Assembly: GCA_015258265.1 (NCBI GenBank)
Contig: JABZIP010000007.1
Span: forward strand, 3,401 to 67,400
Direction of reading: 5' to 3'
Length of the DNA stretch: 64,000 bases
DNA from: Clostridiales bacterium
Lineage (GTDB): Bacteria; Bacillota; Clostridia; Peptostreptococcales; Anaerovoracaceae
This document shows, piece after piece, positions 6,887-15,679 of the stretch. The notes under the pieces are model-generated. The model had not been told where the DNA came from. It searched no databases and saw nothing but the letters and a program-made list of their open reading frames with translations. A program made the position numbers and the translations under genes. Numbering within the stretch: the first letter of the stretch is position 1; each line of letters starts with the position of its first letter.

Positions 6887-7831
6887 TCACATGCCGTAAA
6901 TATGGCTTAATATAGTTGCCGCAACAGGTAATGTTATTAACGAACATGTAGTTGTGAGTGCAACGCCCTCTGCGACAAGGTCTGCATTGTGTCCTTCTTT
7001 TGCTGCAACGCCTACCGATGCGACAGCACAAGGGAAACACGATGAAAATACAAGTGTCAGTTTTACGCCGGACGAAATAGGAAGCCAGTGTACGGCAAGG
7101 AATGTCAGCATAGGGACAACGATGAGGTTTATCAGCGAAGCCTTGATAAGGTCTTTGTTTTTGAGTATCGACATTACATTGCTTCCTGCAAGTTGCACAC
7201 CTACGATAATCATGGAAAGAGGAATGGTTGCATCACCTATCAAACCGAGAAAATCAATTACAGGAAGCGGCAGGTGTATTCCTCCGAAAAGTATTACAGC
7301 ACCTAAAAGGGCAGCGATTATACATGGGTTCAGTGCAGATTTAATAGTCTGTCTAAGGTCGTATGTATTGTTGCGTCCGATATTCATCTGGAATATTGCA
7401 ATCATATACAGGTAGATGTTCAGCGGAATATTAGCAATTACTATAAGGAAGAATATGTAATCTCCAAATATCGCTTTTGTAATCGGAAAACCCATAAAAC
7501 CTGTATTTACAGCTATCATTACTACCATGAGAACACCGACATCTGCGGAAGGGGTACTCCTAAGAAGTTTGCTCAGAAAGTATGCGATTACAGGCATTAT
7601 CGTAAAGAACAGCAAGGCTCCGAGCAGAACGGTAACGGTATCCTTGAATAAATCGTGATTCAGTGTTCCTGTTGCCATTGCGTGAAGAATCATAGCAGGA
7701 GATGTAATTAAAATCAATAAATCTACCAGATATTTATTGGATTCGGCAGGTAAAATTCCGCGTTTATTTGCAAATAAACCTACGAAAATCATGGCGAAGA
7801 TAACCAGAATTTTAATCAGTATCGTTAACAT
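6887..7831 (-). CDS. AEC family permease (auxin efflux carrier-like)
   Basis: A 314-residue membrane protein with about ten hydrophobic helices in two halves. The N-terminal LLILITSPAMILHAMA, the mid-protein NTGFMGFPI block and the C-terminal FSSCFPCAVASVGVAAKEG with its following helix are typical of the AEC (YwkB/MleP/auxin efflux) family. Bacterial members move small carboxylates such as malate or malonate; the substrate here is unknown. The ATG is preceded on the minus strand by AAGGAG at ideal spacing. It is the only intact gene found on the minus strand and appears monocistronic, ending at the shared terminator. Confidence 0.9.
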   Translation of the reverse strand: MLTILIKILVIFAMIFVGLFANKRGILPAESNKYLVDLLILITSPAMILHAMATGTLNHDLFKDTVTVLLGALLFFTIMPVIAYFLSKLLRSTPSADVGVLMVVMIAVNTGFMGFPITKAIFGDYIFFLIVIANIPLNIYLYMIAIFQMNIGRNNTYDLRQTIKSALNPCIIAALLGAVILFGGIHLPLPVIDFLGLIGDATIPLSMIIVGVQLAGSNVMSILKNKDLIKASLINLIVVPMLTFLAVHWLPISSGVKLTLVFSSCFPCAVASVGVAAKEGHNADLVAEGVALTTTCSLITLPVAATILSHIYGM

Positions 7832-8004
7832 TGACGCTCCTTAAATTTTTATTGTAATTTTATGCATTATAGCATAAAATACTTATGTGAACAAGTTTTG
7901 TAAACACATTTGAATATGGAAAAGTTCACTGACAGGATTGCTTTTAATTTAAAGAAAGCAGGCGAATTTATTTAGATGATATACTATGAAAAGAGAGAAG
8001 CGGT

Positions 8005-9105
8005 ATGGTATTATTGGATTATTTAAAATGGCGAAATGATGTTGATTTTCATACGGCGGAATTTAACGATATAGACAATGTAGTGCTTTCGTATTTGGCA
8101 TATATAGATTTTGGAGAGTTGTTCGGCGACGTCGATGTGCCATGCAATATGGATAAAGCGCTAAAGCAGTTTTGTAAAAAATATTCTTTAGATGAAATTC
8201 GGGAAAATGCTGAATTTACCAAAAGAGCACCGTTGCTCTTGGAAGAAATGGCAGTTGGTGAACGCTTTAGAGAAACAATAATAGAACACTATATGGATGA
8301 TTTTGATAAAGAAAAGACCAAGCAATTTGCAGCGGTTACATTTAAATTACCGAACGGCGTAAATTATATTTCGTTTAGGGGGACTGACAGTACGATAACG
8401 GGCTGGAAAGAATCGCTTCTGATGAGCTGCACATCAGATATAGAAGGGGCAAAAGAAGCTGTTGATTATTTAAATAATGTGGCAAAATTGCTAAAAGGGG
8501 ATTTGATAATAGGCGGGCATTCCAAAGGTGGAAACTTTGCAATGTATGCGTCGGCGTTTTGCGATGACAGTATAAAAAAGCGCATTATAAAAATCTACAA
8601 TAATGACGGACCGGGATTTAGGGATGAAATTATAGAATCGCAGGAATATAAGCAAATTGAACCCAAAATACTCAGCATTCTGCCGCAAACTTCTATAATA
8701 GGACAGCTTCTTTCAAACAGAGCAGAAGAAAAAATTATAAAAAGCGATGCAAAGGGCATATTTCAGCACGATCCCATGACATGGGAAGTAACAAAAAATA
8801 AGTTTGTAGCTGAGGAACTGGATAACTTTAGTAAATTTGTTAAAGTTGCATTGGGTTCATGGCTGGAAAAAATTGATGACGAAACAAGAGAATCGGTTGT
8901 ATCGACAGTGTTTTCTATGATTGAAGAAACAAAGGCGGAGACATTTGTGGAATTTGGAGGCAGCGCATTCAAAAACACGGGAATTTTGATAAAGGAGCTC
9001 GCTAAATTGCCAAAAGAGAAAAGAAATGAGCTTATGACGGCATTCGGAAGTTTGATACAGGAGAGCGGAAAAGCGGCGTTTGATCAGATTCAAAATAAAT
9101 CGTAG
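8005..9105 (+). CDS. DUF2974 (Mbeg1-like) alpha/beta hydrolase
   Basis: A 366-residue protein with a lipase-type nucleophile elbow, GGHSKGG, near residue 170. The strand ISFRGTD lies upstream and the YNNDGPGF block downstream. The N-terminal FNDIDNVVLSYLAYIDF segment is typical of DUF2974 proteins, which are found across Firmicutes and presumed to be lipid or ester hydrolases. There is no signal peptide, so it should act in the cytoplasm. The last 100 residues are helical and look like an appended domain. The gene stands alone with an AGAGAG-type ribosome site. Confidence 0.86.
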   Translation: MVLLDYLKWRNDVDFHTAEFNDIDNVVLSYLAYIDFGELFGDVDVPCNMDKALKQFCKKYSLDEIRENAEFTKRAPLLLEEMAVGERFRETIIEHYMDDFDKEKTKQFAAVTFKLPNGVNYISFRGTDSTITGWKESLLMSCTSDIEGAKEAVDYLNNVAKLLKGDLIIGGHSKGGNFAMYASAFCDDSIKKRIIKIYNNDGPGFRDEIIESQEYKQIEPKILSILPQTSIIGQLLSNRAEEKIIKSDAKGIFQHDPMTWEVTKNKFVAEELDNFSKFVKVALGSWLEKIDDETRESVVSTVFSMIEETKAETFVEFGGSAFKNTGILIKELAKLPKEKRNELMTAFGSLIQESGKAAFDQIQNKS

Positions 9106-9182
9106 AAATTATTTGTATTTTAGACTAAAAAGGAACATAATCAACTTAGATTTCAAGAAAAAACGAATTGGAGGAAAATATT

Positions 9183-9377
9183 ATGGAAAAAGATGATTGG
9201 ACATTACCGATTGACGGATTGTTTGATTTTGACGGCGACGGAGATTTAGATGCTTTTGAACGCAGTATAGAAACAGGCGTCATAATGGACGAATTTGATG
9301 ATAAAGAATTCGACGATGAATTTGAAGATGACGAATTCGATGATGAATTTGATGATGATGAATTCGATGATTTTTAA
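9183..9377 (+). CDS. Tiny Asp/Glu-rich protein with EF-hand-like loop
   Basis: A 64-residue, extremely acidic protein. Residues 13-24 (DFDGDGDLDAFE) fit the calcium-binding EF-hand loop D-x-D-x-D-G-x-(I/L)-x-x-x-E. The last 30 residues are repeats of EFDD and DEFD units, ending EFDDF. ATG 9183 is chosen because GGAGG precedes it; a TTG at 9168 lies before that site. No family was recognised and no signal peptide is present. It follows the DUF2974 gene by 77 bases and may share its transcript. A role in metal binding or as an acidic partner protein is a guess. Confidence 0.65.
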   Translation: MEKDDWTLPIDGLFDFDGDGDLDAFERSIETGVIMDEFDDKEFDDEFEDDEFDDEFDDDEFDDF

Positions 9378-9396
9378 ACCGGTGTAAGCATATATC

Positions 9397-9425
9397 TTGA
9401 CATCTTTGCATAATTATGCTATTAT
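9397..9425 (+). promoter_or_regulatory. Strong promoter with palindromic spacer
   Basis: TTGACA (9397-9402), 17 bases, TATTAT (9420-9425). The spacer contains the perfect 12-base palindrome GCATAATTATGC (9408-9419) placed against the -10 box, which suggests a repressor site. It would drive the transporter and the two hydrolases downstream. Confidence 0.75.
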
Positions 9426-9521
9426 ACAAGTAGTACTTTAATACGCTAATGTTATAACGAAAAACAGCGGCAAGCAGTGCTGAAAAAATTTTTCTTAGTA
9501 AAGATAGGAGGGGAAGTTGTT

Positions 9522-10934
9522 ATGAGTGAAGGGCCAAAAATTGAAAACAAAAAGAAGTTTACATTACCGCACATTTATGTTTTGCTTTTTGGAATTATTG
9601 TATTATGCACAATTCTGACATACATTGTACCTGCCGGCGAATTTGACCGCGTTACAAACGAAAATGGAACGCAAATGGTTGTAGCAGGTTCATGGCATAC
9701 CGTTAAGCAGACTCCGGTAAATGCTTTTCATATGTTTTAATCACTATTCAGTGGAATGAATGCAGCCGCAGGAGTTATATTCTTTATTTTTATTGCGTTT
9801 GCATCCGTAGGTTTTATAACTAGGAGCGGAGCATTTGACGGACTTGTAGTGTGGCTTATGAAGGTATTAAAAGGCAATGCCACTTTGATAGTAATTCCTA
9901 TCTTTATGGCACTGTTCGGGATAGGTTCTTCGACAGTAGGTATGTTTGAAGAATGGTTACCTTTTATTCCGATTTTTGCGGCAATTTTTATAAGATTGGG
10001 TTTTGATGCTGTAACGGGACTAGCGACGGTTGCGCTTGGAGCAGGCCTCGGCTTTTCAGGAGCTGCAATGAATCCGTTTACAGTCGGAGTATCGCAAGGA
10101 ATAGCTCAGGTACCGTATATGTCAGGGGCGGGATATCGCGTAATTTGTCATATAGTTATGTTGATAGTGGCATCGGCTTTTGTTATGAAATACGCAAAAT
10201 CCGTTAGAGAAAATCCGCAAAAATCACTTGTCTACGGAGATGATTTCAGTGAACTTTTGACAAACGACGACGGGATTGATTCCAAAGTATTCGGTATTCG
10301 CCAAAAACTGGTGCTGCTGGATCTTATTGTGGGCATAGTAGTAATAGTCTATGGAACCAAAAATTTTGGTTGGTATTTTATGGAATTATCTGCGGTATTC
10401 ATCATAATGGGACTGGTTGCAGCGATAATAATGGGTATAAAGCCGAATCGTATAGGCGAAGAAATTGCTATGGGATTCAAGGATGCGGCAATGGCTGCAA
10501 TGATGGTCGGTATAGCGCGTGCGATACTTATGGTTTTGAATGAGGGTAAAATAACCGACACTATAGTGTATGAAATGTCTACACCTCTGTCGCATTTACC
10601 TGCAGAACTTTCGGCGGTTGCAATGCTTATAGTGCAGACTATACTGAATTTCTTCATACCTTCAGGCTCCGGACAGGCAGCGGTATCAATGCCTATAATG
10701 ACACCACTTGCCGATATGCTTGGCATTACAAGAAATACTGCTTGTCTTGCATTTCAGTTTGGAGACGGACTTTCGAATATCGTTTGGCCTACAGCGTTTG
10801 CGCCTATAATGGCAGGGCTTGCCGGTGTTAAAGTTACTAAATGGTGGAAATTTGTATTCCCGCTTTTCTTCATAATAATAGCTGTACAGTCCGTTCTCAT
10901 GGTAGTTGCGGTTATGATTGGATTCGGTCAATAA
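9522..10934 (+). pseudogene. YfcC-type transporter interrupted by one in-frame stop
   Basis: Reading from the ATG at 9522 (AGGAGG upstream), the frame encodes a YfcC/AbgT-like carrier of about 470 codons with some 12 hydrophobic segments. The early TYIVPAGEFDR, the GMFEEWLPFIPIF block and the FIPSGSGQAAVSMPIMTPLA motif are intact. Codon 73 is TAA (9738-9740), in the same frame: FHMF-stop-SLFSGMNAAAG. Relatives have Gln at this point, so a single C-to-T change (CAA to TAA) explains it. No frameshift or other lesion is seen. Translation could restart at ATG 9756, but that start has no ribosome site and would lose the first helix. It precedes two deacylases, so the cargo may be acylated amino acids or dipeptides. 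Confidence 0.85.
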
Positions 10935-10952
10935 TTTAACATATGAGTATAT

Positions 10953-10989
10953 AATTCCCGCAGTAGGTATCGGACCGCCTGCGGGAATT
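10953..10989 (+). terminator. Strong hairpin between transporter and amidohydrolase
   Basis: Eleven-bp perfect stem AATTCCCGCAG/CTGCGGGAATT (10953-10963 and 10979-10989) with a 15-base loop. No T-run follows, so it may be a processing or stabilising element as much as a terminator. Confidence 0.55.
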
Positions 10990-11045
10990 CATTTAATAGC
11001 CGCAAAATGCGTGGATAATTGATGAAAAAGGAGGCGATATAAGTA

Positions 11046-12224
11046 GTGAAATACGATGAATTGCAAAGAGTAATAGAGTCGGGGATTGAGAAAAATTGGG
11101 ATGAATTCTTTCGCCTTAATTGCGATATAGCAAAGGAACCCGAGCTTTCCGGCAAGGAGTTTAAAACTTCAAGAAAAATTGTTGAAACATTACAAGCTAA
11201 AGGGTATGAAGTGGAGTATCCTTTTGACGGTTTGGAAACGGCATTTAGGGCGACATATGGTAAGGGGAATCATAAGTATAAGGTTGCAATACTTGCAGAA
11301 TATGATGCCTTGCCGGATATAGGTCATGCGTGCGGTCATTCTTTGTCAGGGGCTATAAGTTGCCTTGCAGGTGTCGCGCTGAGCAATTTGCAAGATGAAC
11401 TTGATACGGATATTCATATAATAGGAACTCCAAACGAAGAAGAAGACGGAGCGAAGTGCAAGATGGCGGACGATGGGGTGTTTGATATTTACGATGAGGC
11501 TATAATGGTGCATCTGTACAACAACAATGTACCCGTACCGAAACTTTATGCACTTGACAGCATAATGTATGAGTTTCACGGAAAACCGGCTCATTCTGCA
11601 GGTAATCCTTGGGACGGCGTCAATGCACTTAATGCAGGGCAGCTTATGTTTCATGCAATAGATATGTTAAGACAACATGTCAGACCGGATGTGCGGATGC
11701 ATGGAATCTTTAGAAATGGCGGCACAGCACCAAATGTTGTGCCTGATGAAGTTGCGCTTGAGATATATGTACGCTCTACCGACAGACCTTATCTAAACGA
11801 AATTCTTAAAAAAGTCGAAAATTGCGCACAAGCCGGTTGTCTTGCAACAGGAGCAACTTTGAGCCGGTATCCGACGGCAGCACCATATAATAATTTAAAG
11901 ATTAACAAAACGGGCAACGATGCGCTCTTTGAGGTTTATGAAGAACTCAATTTGAAACTTCCGAAGAATGAGAAACTGGAGCTTATGTTCGGTTCATCGG
12001 ATATAGGAAATGTGAGTTTTCGCTGTCCGGCATTTCATCCGTGCTTGAAACTGACGCCCGAAAACATTGAAATACATAGCAGAGAATTTGCAGAATATGT
12101 GATTCGCGATGAGGGTAAAGAAATGCTGAAAGTAGGAGCAAAAATAATTGCATTTCATATAGCCAAGCTGTTTTCGAGCGAAGACAAAGTGCGAGCTATG
12201 AAAGCGGATTTTCTTAGCGAATAG
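11046..12224 (+). CDS. M20 family amidohydrolase (AbgB/amidase type)
   Basis: A 392-residue metallopeptidase-fold enzyme that should cleave an amide bond in an acylated amino acid or small peptide. The metal block GHACGHSLSGA is near residues 97-107 and EYDALPDIGH precedes it. The dimer-domain motif GGTAPNVVPDEV and the C-terminal FGSSDIGNVS are characteristic of the amidohydrolase and p-aminobenzoyl-glutamate hydrolase branch of M20. The start is a GTG with AAGGAGG 11 bases upstream. It lies between the YfcC-like transporter and a D-aminoacylase-like gene, suggesting uptake and deacylation of one compound class. The substrate is not determined. Confidence 0.9.
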   Translation: MKYDELQRVIESGIEKNWDEFFRLNCDIAKEPELSGKEFKTSRKIVETLQAKGYEVEYPFDGLETAFRATYGKGNHKYKVAILAEYDALPDIGHACGHSLSGAISCLAGVALSNLQDELDTDIHIIGTPNEEEDGAKCKMADDGVFDIYDEAIMVHLYNNNVPVPKLYALDSIMYEFHGKPAHSAGNPWDGVNALNAGQLMFHAIDMLRQHVRPDVRMHGIFRNGGTAPNVVPDEVALEIYVRSTDRPYLNEILKKVENCAQAGCLATGATLSRYPTAAPYNNLKINKTGNDALFEVYEELNLKLPKNEKLELMFGSSDIGNVSFRCPAFHPCLKLTPENIEIHSREFAEYVIRDEGKEMLKVGAKIIAFHIAKLFSSEDKVRAMKADFLSE

Positions 12225-12274
12225 GAATACTGTAATTTTTAGGAAAATTTTAATAAAACGAAAGGATAAACACT

Positions 12275-13624
12275 ATGCTTGAATATTTGATTACAAATTG
12301 CAGATACCCTGACTTTGATAACGGCAAGTTTTGCAATGGAAATATAGGAATAAAAGAGGGGAAAATAGACTATATTGGCGAGGGCGAGCCTGAAGCTAAA
12401 GAGATTATTGACGCTAAGGGACATATAGTTTCTCCCGGGTTTATAGACATACATATGCATGAAGAAAATTTTAACGAGGGACTTCATTATGTGATTGCCG
12501 AACGCATGTTGCGTATGGGAGTAACAACTGCGGTCGGAGGTAATTGCGGGTTGCAGAATCAAAGCGTTTCCGACTTTAAATCGGCGGTAAAAAAACTTGG
12601 GGGAGCTCCAATAAACTATATGATGCTGGCAGGGTACAATCAATGCAGATATGCTTTGGGAATAGAAAGATATAAAACTGCAACAAAAATGGAAATGGAA
12701 AAAATTAGAACAATGTTGCGGAAAGAACTTGCTGACGGGGCAATCGGGATATCTTTTGGAATTGAGTACGATCCGGGTATGACTACTGAAGAGATAATAT
12801 ATGCATGTAATGCAGGAGAAAATCCGTCGTTGATGATGGCTGCGCATTATCGTGCGGATAATAACGAGGCGGTTGCTGCAGTTAAAGAAATGATTAGTAT
12901 ACAAGACGAAATCATGTTTAAATTCCAGATTTCACATTTATCGAGCTGTTCCGCAATGGGGCAGATGGATGAGGTGCTTAAGATAATTCATGCAAAAATG
13001 GATTCCGATCCGCGCCTTAACTATGATACATATCCATATAGTGCCTTCTCGACACATATAGGCTCATCCGTATTTGAGGGAGAAGATCCTGTGAGTGGTT
13101 GGGGTAGAAAATATAGCGATATACTGCTTACTGAACCTCCGTTTGAAAATGTCCGTTGCGATCGTGATATTTTTATGAAAGTGCGTGCAGAGTATCCTAA
13201 TATGCTATGCGTTGCTTTTGTAATGAATGAAGATGAAATACGTGCAGCTGTTGCGGATTCTTACGGAATGATTGCCAGCGATGGTATAATAGCAAACGGC
13301 AAGGGGCATCCGAGAGCGGCAGGAACATTTCCTCGCGTTATGGGTAAATATGTTAGAGAAGAAGGAGCGCTTTCACTGCTTGAGGCATTGAAGAAATGCT
13401 CATATGCACCCGCAAATAGATTACAACTTACGGATAAAGGAAGAATTAAAGTAGGAGCTGATGCGGATTTAGTGATTTTTGATGCGGATAAGATAGCGGA
13501 TAAGGCAACATACACGCAGCCGGCGCTTCCGCCTGTCGGAATAGAGTTTGTATTTGTAGGAGGAAGAAAAGCACTCATCGGACAGGAAATTATCGATGGG
13601 AAAGCCGGTACTTTGATAAGTTGA
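12275..13624 (+). CDS. N-acyl-D-amino-acid deacylase-like amidohydrolase
   Basis: A 449-residue enzyme of the amidohydrolase superfamily, D-aminoacylase branch. It opens with the small beta domain, then GFIDIHMHEE near residue 60 (the metal-binding HxH). SHLSS is a later metal-ligand block, and the IASDG ... GKGHPRAAGTFPRVMGKYV block near the C-terminus is the hallmark of D-aminoacylases and dihydroorotase-like hydrolases in this group. It should remove an acyl group from a D- (or modified) amino acid in the cytoplasm. The gene follows the M20 enzyme by 50 bases with GAAAGGA upstream, so the two are probably co-transcribed. Exact specificity cannot be read from sequence. Confidence 0.88.
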   Translation: MLEYLITNCRYPDFDNGKFCNGNIGIKEGKIDYIGEGEPEAKEIIDAKGHIVSPGFIDIHMHEENFNEGLHYVIAERMLRMGVTTAVGGNCGLQNQSVSDFKSAVKKLGGAPINYMMLAGYNQCRYALGIERYKTATKMEMEKIRTMLRKELADGAIGISFGIEYDPGMTTEEIIYACNAGENPSLMMAAHYRADNNEAVAAVKEMISIQDEIMFKFQISHLSSCSAMGQMDEVLKIIHAKMDSDPRLNYDTYPYSAFSTHIGSSVFEGEDPVSGWGRKYSDILLTEPPFENVRCDRDIFMKVRAEYPNMLCVAFVMNEDEIRAAVADSYGMIASDGIIANGKGHPRAAGTFPRVMGKYVREEGALSLLEALKKCSYAPANRLQLTDKGRIKVGADADLVIFDADKIADKATYTQPALPPVGIEFVFVGGRKALIGQEIIDGKAGTLIS

Positions 13625-13664
13625 GCAAGTATTAGATTTTGAAATAATAAAGCAGTATCGTATC

Positions 13665-13693
13665 TTGTGGAAATGATAAAAATGTGGTACAAT
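13665..13693 (+). promoter_or_regulatory. Promoter for asd
   Basis: TTGTGG (13665-13670), 17 bases, TACAAT (13688-13693), 34 bases ahead of the asd start with its GGAGG site. Confidence 0.65.
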
Positions 13694-13727
13694 TATCAGT
13701 ATGAGCGTGTAATAAGTGGAGGTATAT

Positions 13728-14813
13728 ATGGAAAAGAAACTTAAAGTAGGAATTTTGGGAGCAACCGGAATGGTTGGCCAGCGTTTTATATCGCTTTTGG
13801 ATAATCATCCTTGGTTTGATGTAGTTGTACTTGCGGCAAGCCTAAATAGCGAAGGACAAAGATATGAGGATGCAGTAGCCGGCAGATGGAAAATGGATAC
13901 GCCGATTCCTGACGCTATTAAAGACATAAAAGTTATGAATGTCAATGATGTGAAAAATGTTGCAAGCAAAGTTGATTTCGTATTCAGTGCGGTTGATATG
14001 AAAAAAGAAGAAATACTGGCGATTGAAGAAGAATATGCAAAAACTGAAACACCTGTAGTTTCGAATAACAGCGCACATAGATGGACGAAAGATGTTCCTA
14101 TGGTAATTCCTGAAATAAATATAGAGCATTTTGAAATAATACAGGCACAGAAAAAAAGACTCGGAACCAAGAAGGGGTTTGTTGCAGTTAAACCGAACTG
14201 CTCGATTCAAAGCTATGTTCCGGCATTGACAGCGTGGAAGGAGTTTGAGCCGTACGAAGTAGTTGCAACAACTTATCAAGCTATTTCAGGCTCCGGAAAA
14301 ACATTTAAGGAATGGCCGGAAATGGTGGAAAACATCATTCCTTTCATAGACGGAGAAGAAGAAAAAAGTGAAAAAGAGCCGTTAAGAGTATGGGGAAAAA
14401 TCGAAAACGATGAAATAAAAATTGCAAGCGACATCAATATTACTTGTCAGTGTGTGCGAGTTCCGGTTCTAAACGGTCATACAGCTGCAGTTTTCGTTAA
14501 ATTCAAAAAAAAGCCTACTAAGGAGCAGCTTATTGCTAAACTTAGAGAATACAAGGGATTCCCACAAGAAGCCAAGTTGCCTAGCGCACCTGCTCAGTTT
14601 ATTCAATATATGGATGAAGATAACAGACCGCAGGTAAAACTCGATGTTGATTTTGAAAGAGGCATGGGAGTTTCTATTGGAAGAGTTAGAGAAGATTCTA
14701 TGTATGATTTTAAATTTATAGGACTTTCACATAATACTGTAAGAGGTGCTGCAGGCGGAGCTGTACTGTGTGCTGAAGCACTTGTGGCAAAAGGTTATAT
14801 AGAGGCGAAGTAG
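13728..14813 (+). CDS. asd: Aspartate-semialdehyde dehydrogenase
   Basis: A 361-residue NADPH enzyme that reduces aspartyl phosphate to aspartate semialdehyde, the branch point to lysine/diaminopimelate, threonine and methionine. The Rossmann motif GILGATGMVGQRF lies at residues 7-19. The catalytic cysteine is in VKPNCSIQSY, and the substrate block TYQAISGSGK follows. The sequence is of the archaeal/fungal-like type of Asd. ATG 13728 is preferred because GGAGG (13718-13722) is placed correctly for it. It has its own promoter and is followed after 13 bases by uppP, an arrangement that feeds cell-wall precursor supply. Confidence 0.95.
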   Translation: MEKKLKVGILGATGMVGQRFISLLDNHPWFDVVVLAASLNSEGQRYEDAVAGRWKMDTPIPDAIKDIKVMNVNDVKNVASKVDFVFSAVDMKKEEILAIEEEYAKTETPVVSNNSAHRWTKDVPMVIPEINIEHFEIIQAQKKRLGTKKGFVAVKPNCSIQSYVPALTAWKEFEPYEVVATTYQAISGSGKTFKEWPEMVENIIPFIDGEEEKSEKEPLRVWGKIENDEIKIASDINITCQCVRVPVLNGHTAAVFVKFKKKPTKEQLIAKLREYKGFPQEAKLPSAPAQFIQYMDEDNRPQVKLDVDFERGMGVSIGRVREDSMYDFKFIGLSHNTVRGAAGGAVLCAEALVAKGYIEAK

Positions 14814-14826
14814 AAAGAGGTAAAAA

Positions 14827-15663
14827 TTGACAATAATTGAAGCTATTATACTTGGGCTTACTCAAGGACTTGCAGAATTTTTACCTATAAGCAGTTCGGG
14901 GCATTTGGCACTTTTGCAGCATTTCTTCGGCATACAGGGAGAAAGGGTTCTGGTGTTTGCGGTTCTCCTTCATTTTGGTACACTCCTTTCGGTATTTGCA
15001 GTGTATTATAAGGATATCTGGGCGCTTATAGTAGAGCTTGGTGCTGCAATTAAGGATATAGTGACGGGTAAAGGTTTCGGCTTTTACAAAAATGAGACAA
15101 GAACATTAGGCTACATGATAATAGTCGCAACAATTCCGACGGCGATTATCGGAATTGTTTTTAACGATGTGTTCGCAGGGTTTTATACAAATCTTGCGGT
15201 TATCGGTATTGGACTTTTGATTACAGGAACCATACTGTTTGTTTCAGAGAGGGTTAAAACATCACAAATAGGTATAGGTCAGATGAAGTTTAGACATGCT
15301 ATTCTTGTGGGCATTTGCCAAGGTATCGCTATTACGCCGGGAATTTCAAGGTCGGGTTCAACTTTGTTCGGTAGTTTAATTTCGGGAATCAAAAAAGAAG
15401 CATGTGTAAAGTACGCATTTTTAATTTCTATACCTTCAATTTTGGGTTCTGTCGTTTTGGAAGGACCTAAGGCATTTGATGGCGGAATGGATTTAAATTT
15501 TTTGGTGCCGGTAGCGGTTGGTGTACTTGTTGCAGCGATTTCCGGATTTTTAGCTATAAAAATTATGATTGCGTTTGTTTCTAAGAATAAACTTAAATAT
15601 TTTTCGTATTACACATGGATTTTGGGTGTGGCTGTAATAATTTATGCTCTTATGAGTAAATAA
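14827..15663 (+). CDS. uppP: Undecaprenyl-diphosphatase
   Basis: A 278-residue integral membrane phosphatase (BacA/UppP family) that recycles undecaprenyl diphosphate to the monophosphate carrier for peptidoglycan and other wall polymers. The two active-site blocks are clear: GLAEFLPISSSGH near residues 15-27 and TPGISRSGSTL near 175-185. About eight hydrophobic helices are visible and the length is standard for the family. The start is TTG with AGAGG upstream. In many bacteria extra copies give bacitracin resistance; only this copy is in the window. Confidence 0.95.
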   Translation: MTIIEAIILGLTQGLAEFLPISSSGHLALLQHFFGIQGERVLVFAVLLHFGTLLSVFAVYYKDIWALIVELGAAIKDIVTGKGFGFYKNETRTLGYMIIVATIPTAIIGIVFNDVFAGFYTNLAVIGIGLLITGTILFVSERVKTSQIGIGQMKFRHAILVGICQGIAITPGISRSGSTLFGSLISGIKKEACVKYAFLISIPSILGSVVLEGPKAFDGGMDLNFLVPVAVGVLVAAISGFLAIKIMIAFVSKNKLKYFSYYTWILGVAVIIYALMSK

Positions 15664-15679
15664 CTTAGGTGGTAATGTA

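Noticed and set aside
9295..9376. CRISPR-like or satellite repeat (GATGAATTCGATGA units)
   Set aside because: The repeats are in frame and encode the EFDD tract of the small acidic protein; there are no spacers.
9738..9740. Stop-codon reassignment or recoding as explanation of the transporter TAA
   Set aside because: TAA ends many intact genes here (for example nadE and dnaG), so it is not reassigned. No frameshift is needed as both halves are in one frame, and no recoding signal is evident.
12239..12904. 221-codon minus-strand frame under the D-aminoacylase-like gene
   Set aside because: Low-complexity Phe/Ser/His-rich translation, no ribosome site, opposite to a clearly real gene.
13625..13727. 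Lysine riboswitch or T-box upstream of asd
   Set aside because: The gap is only about 100 bases with an ordinary promoter in it; there is no space for either element and no T-box sequence.
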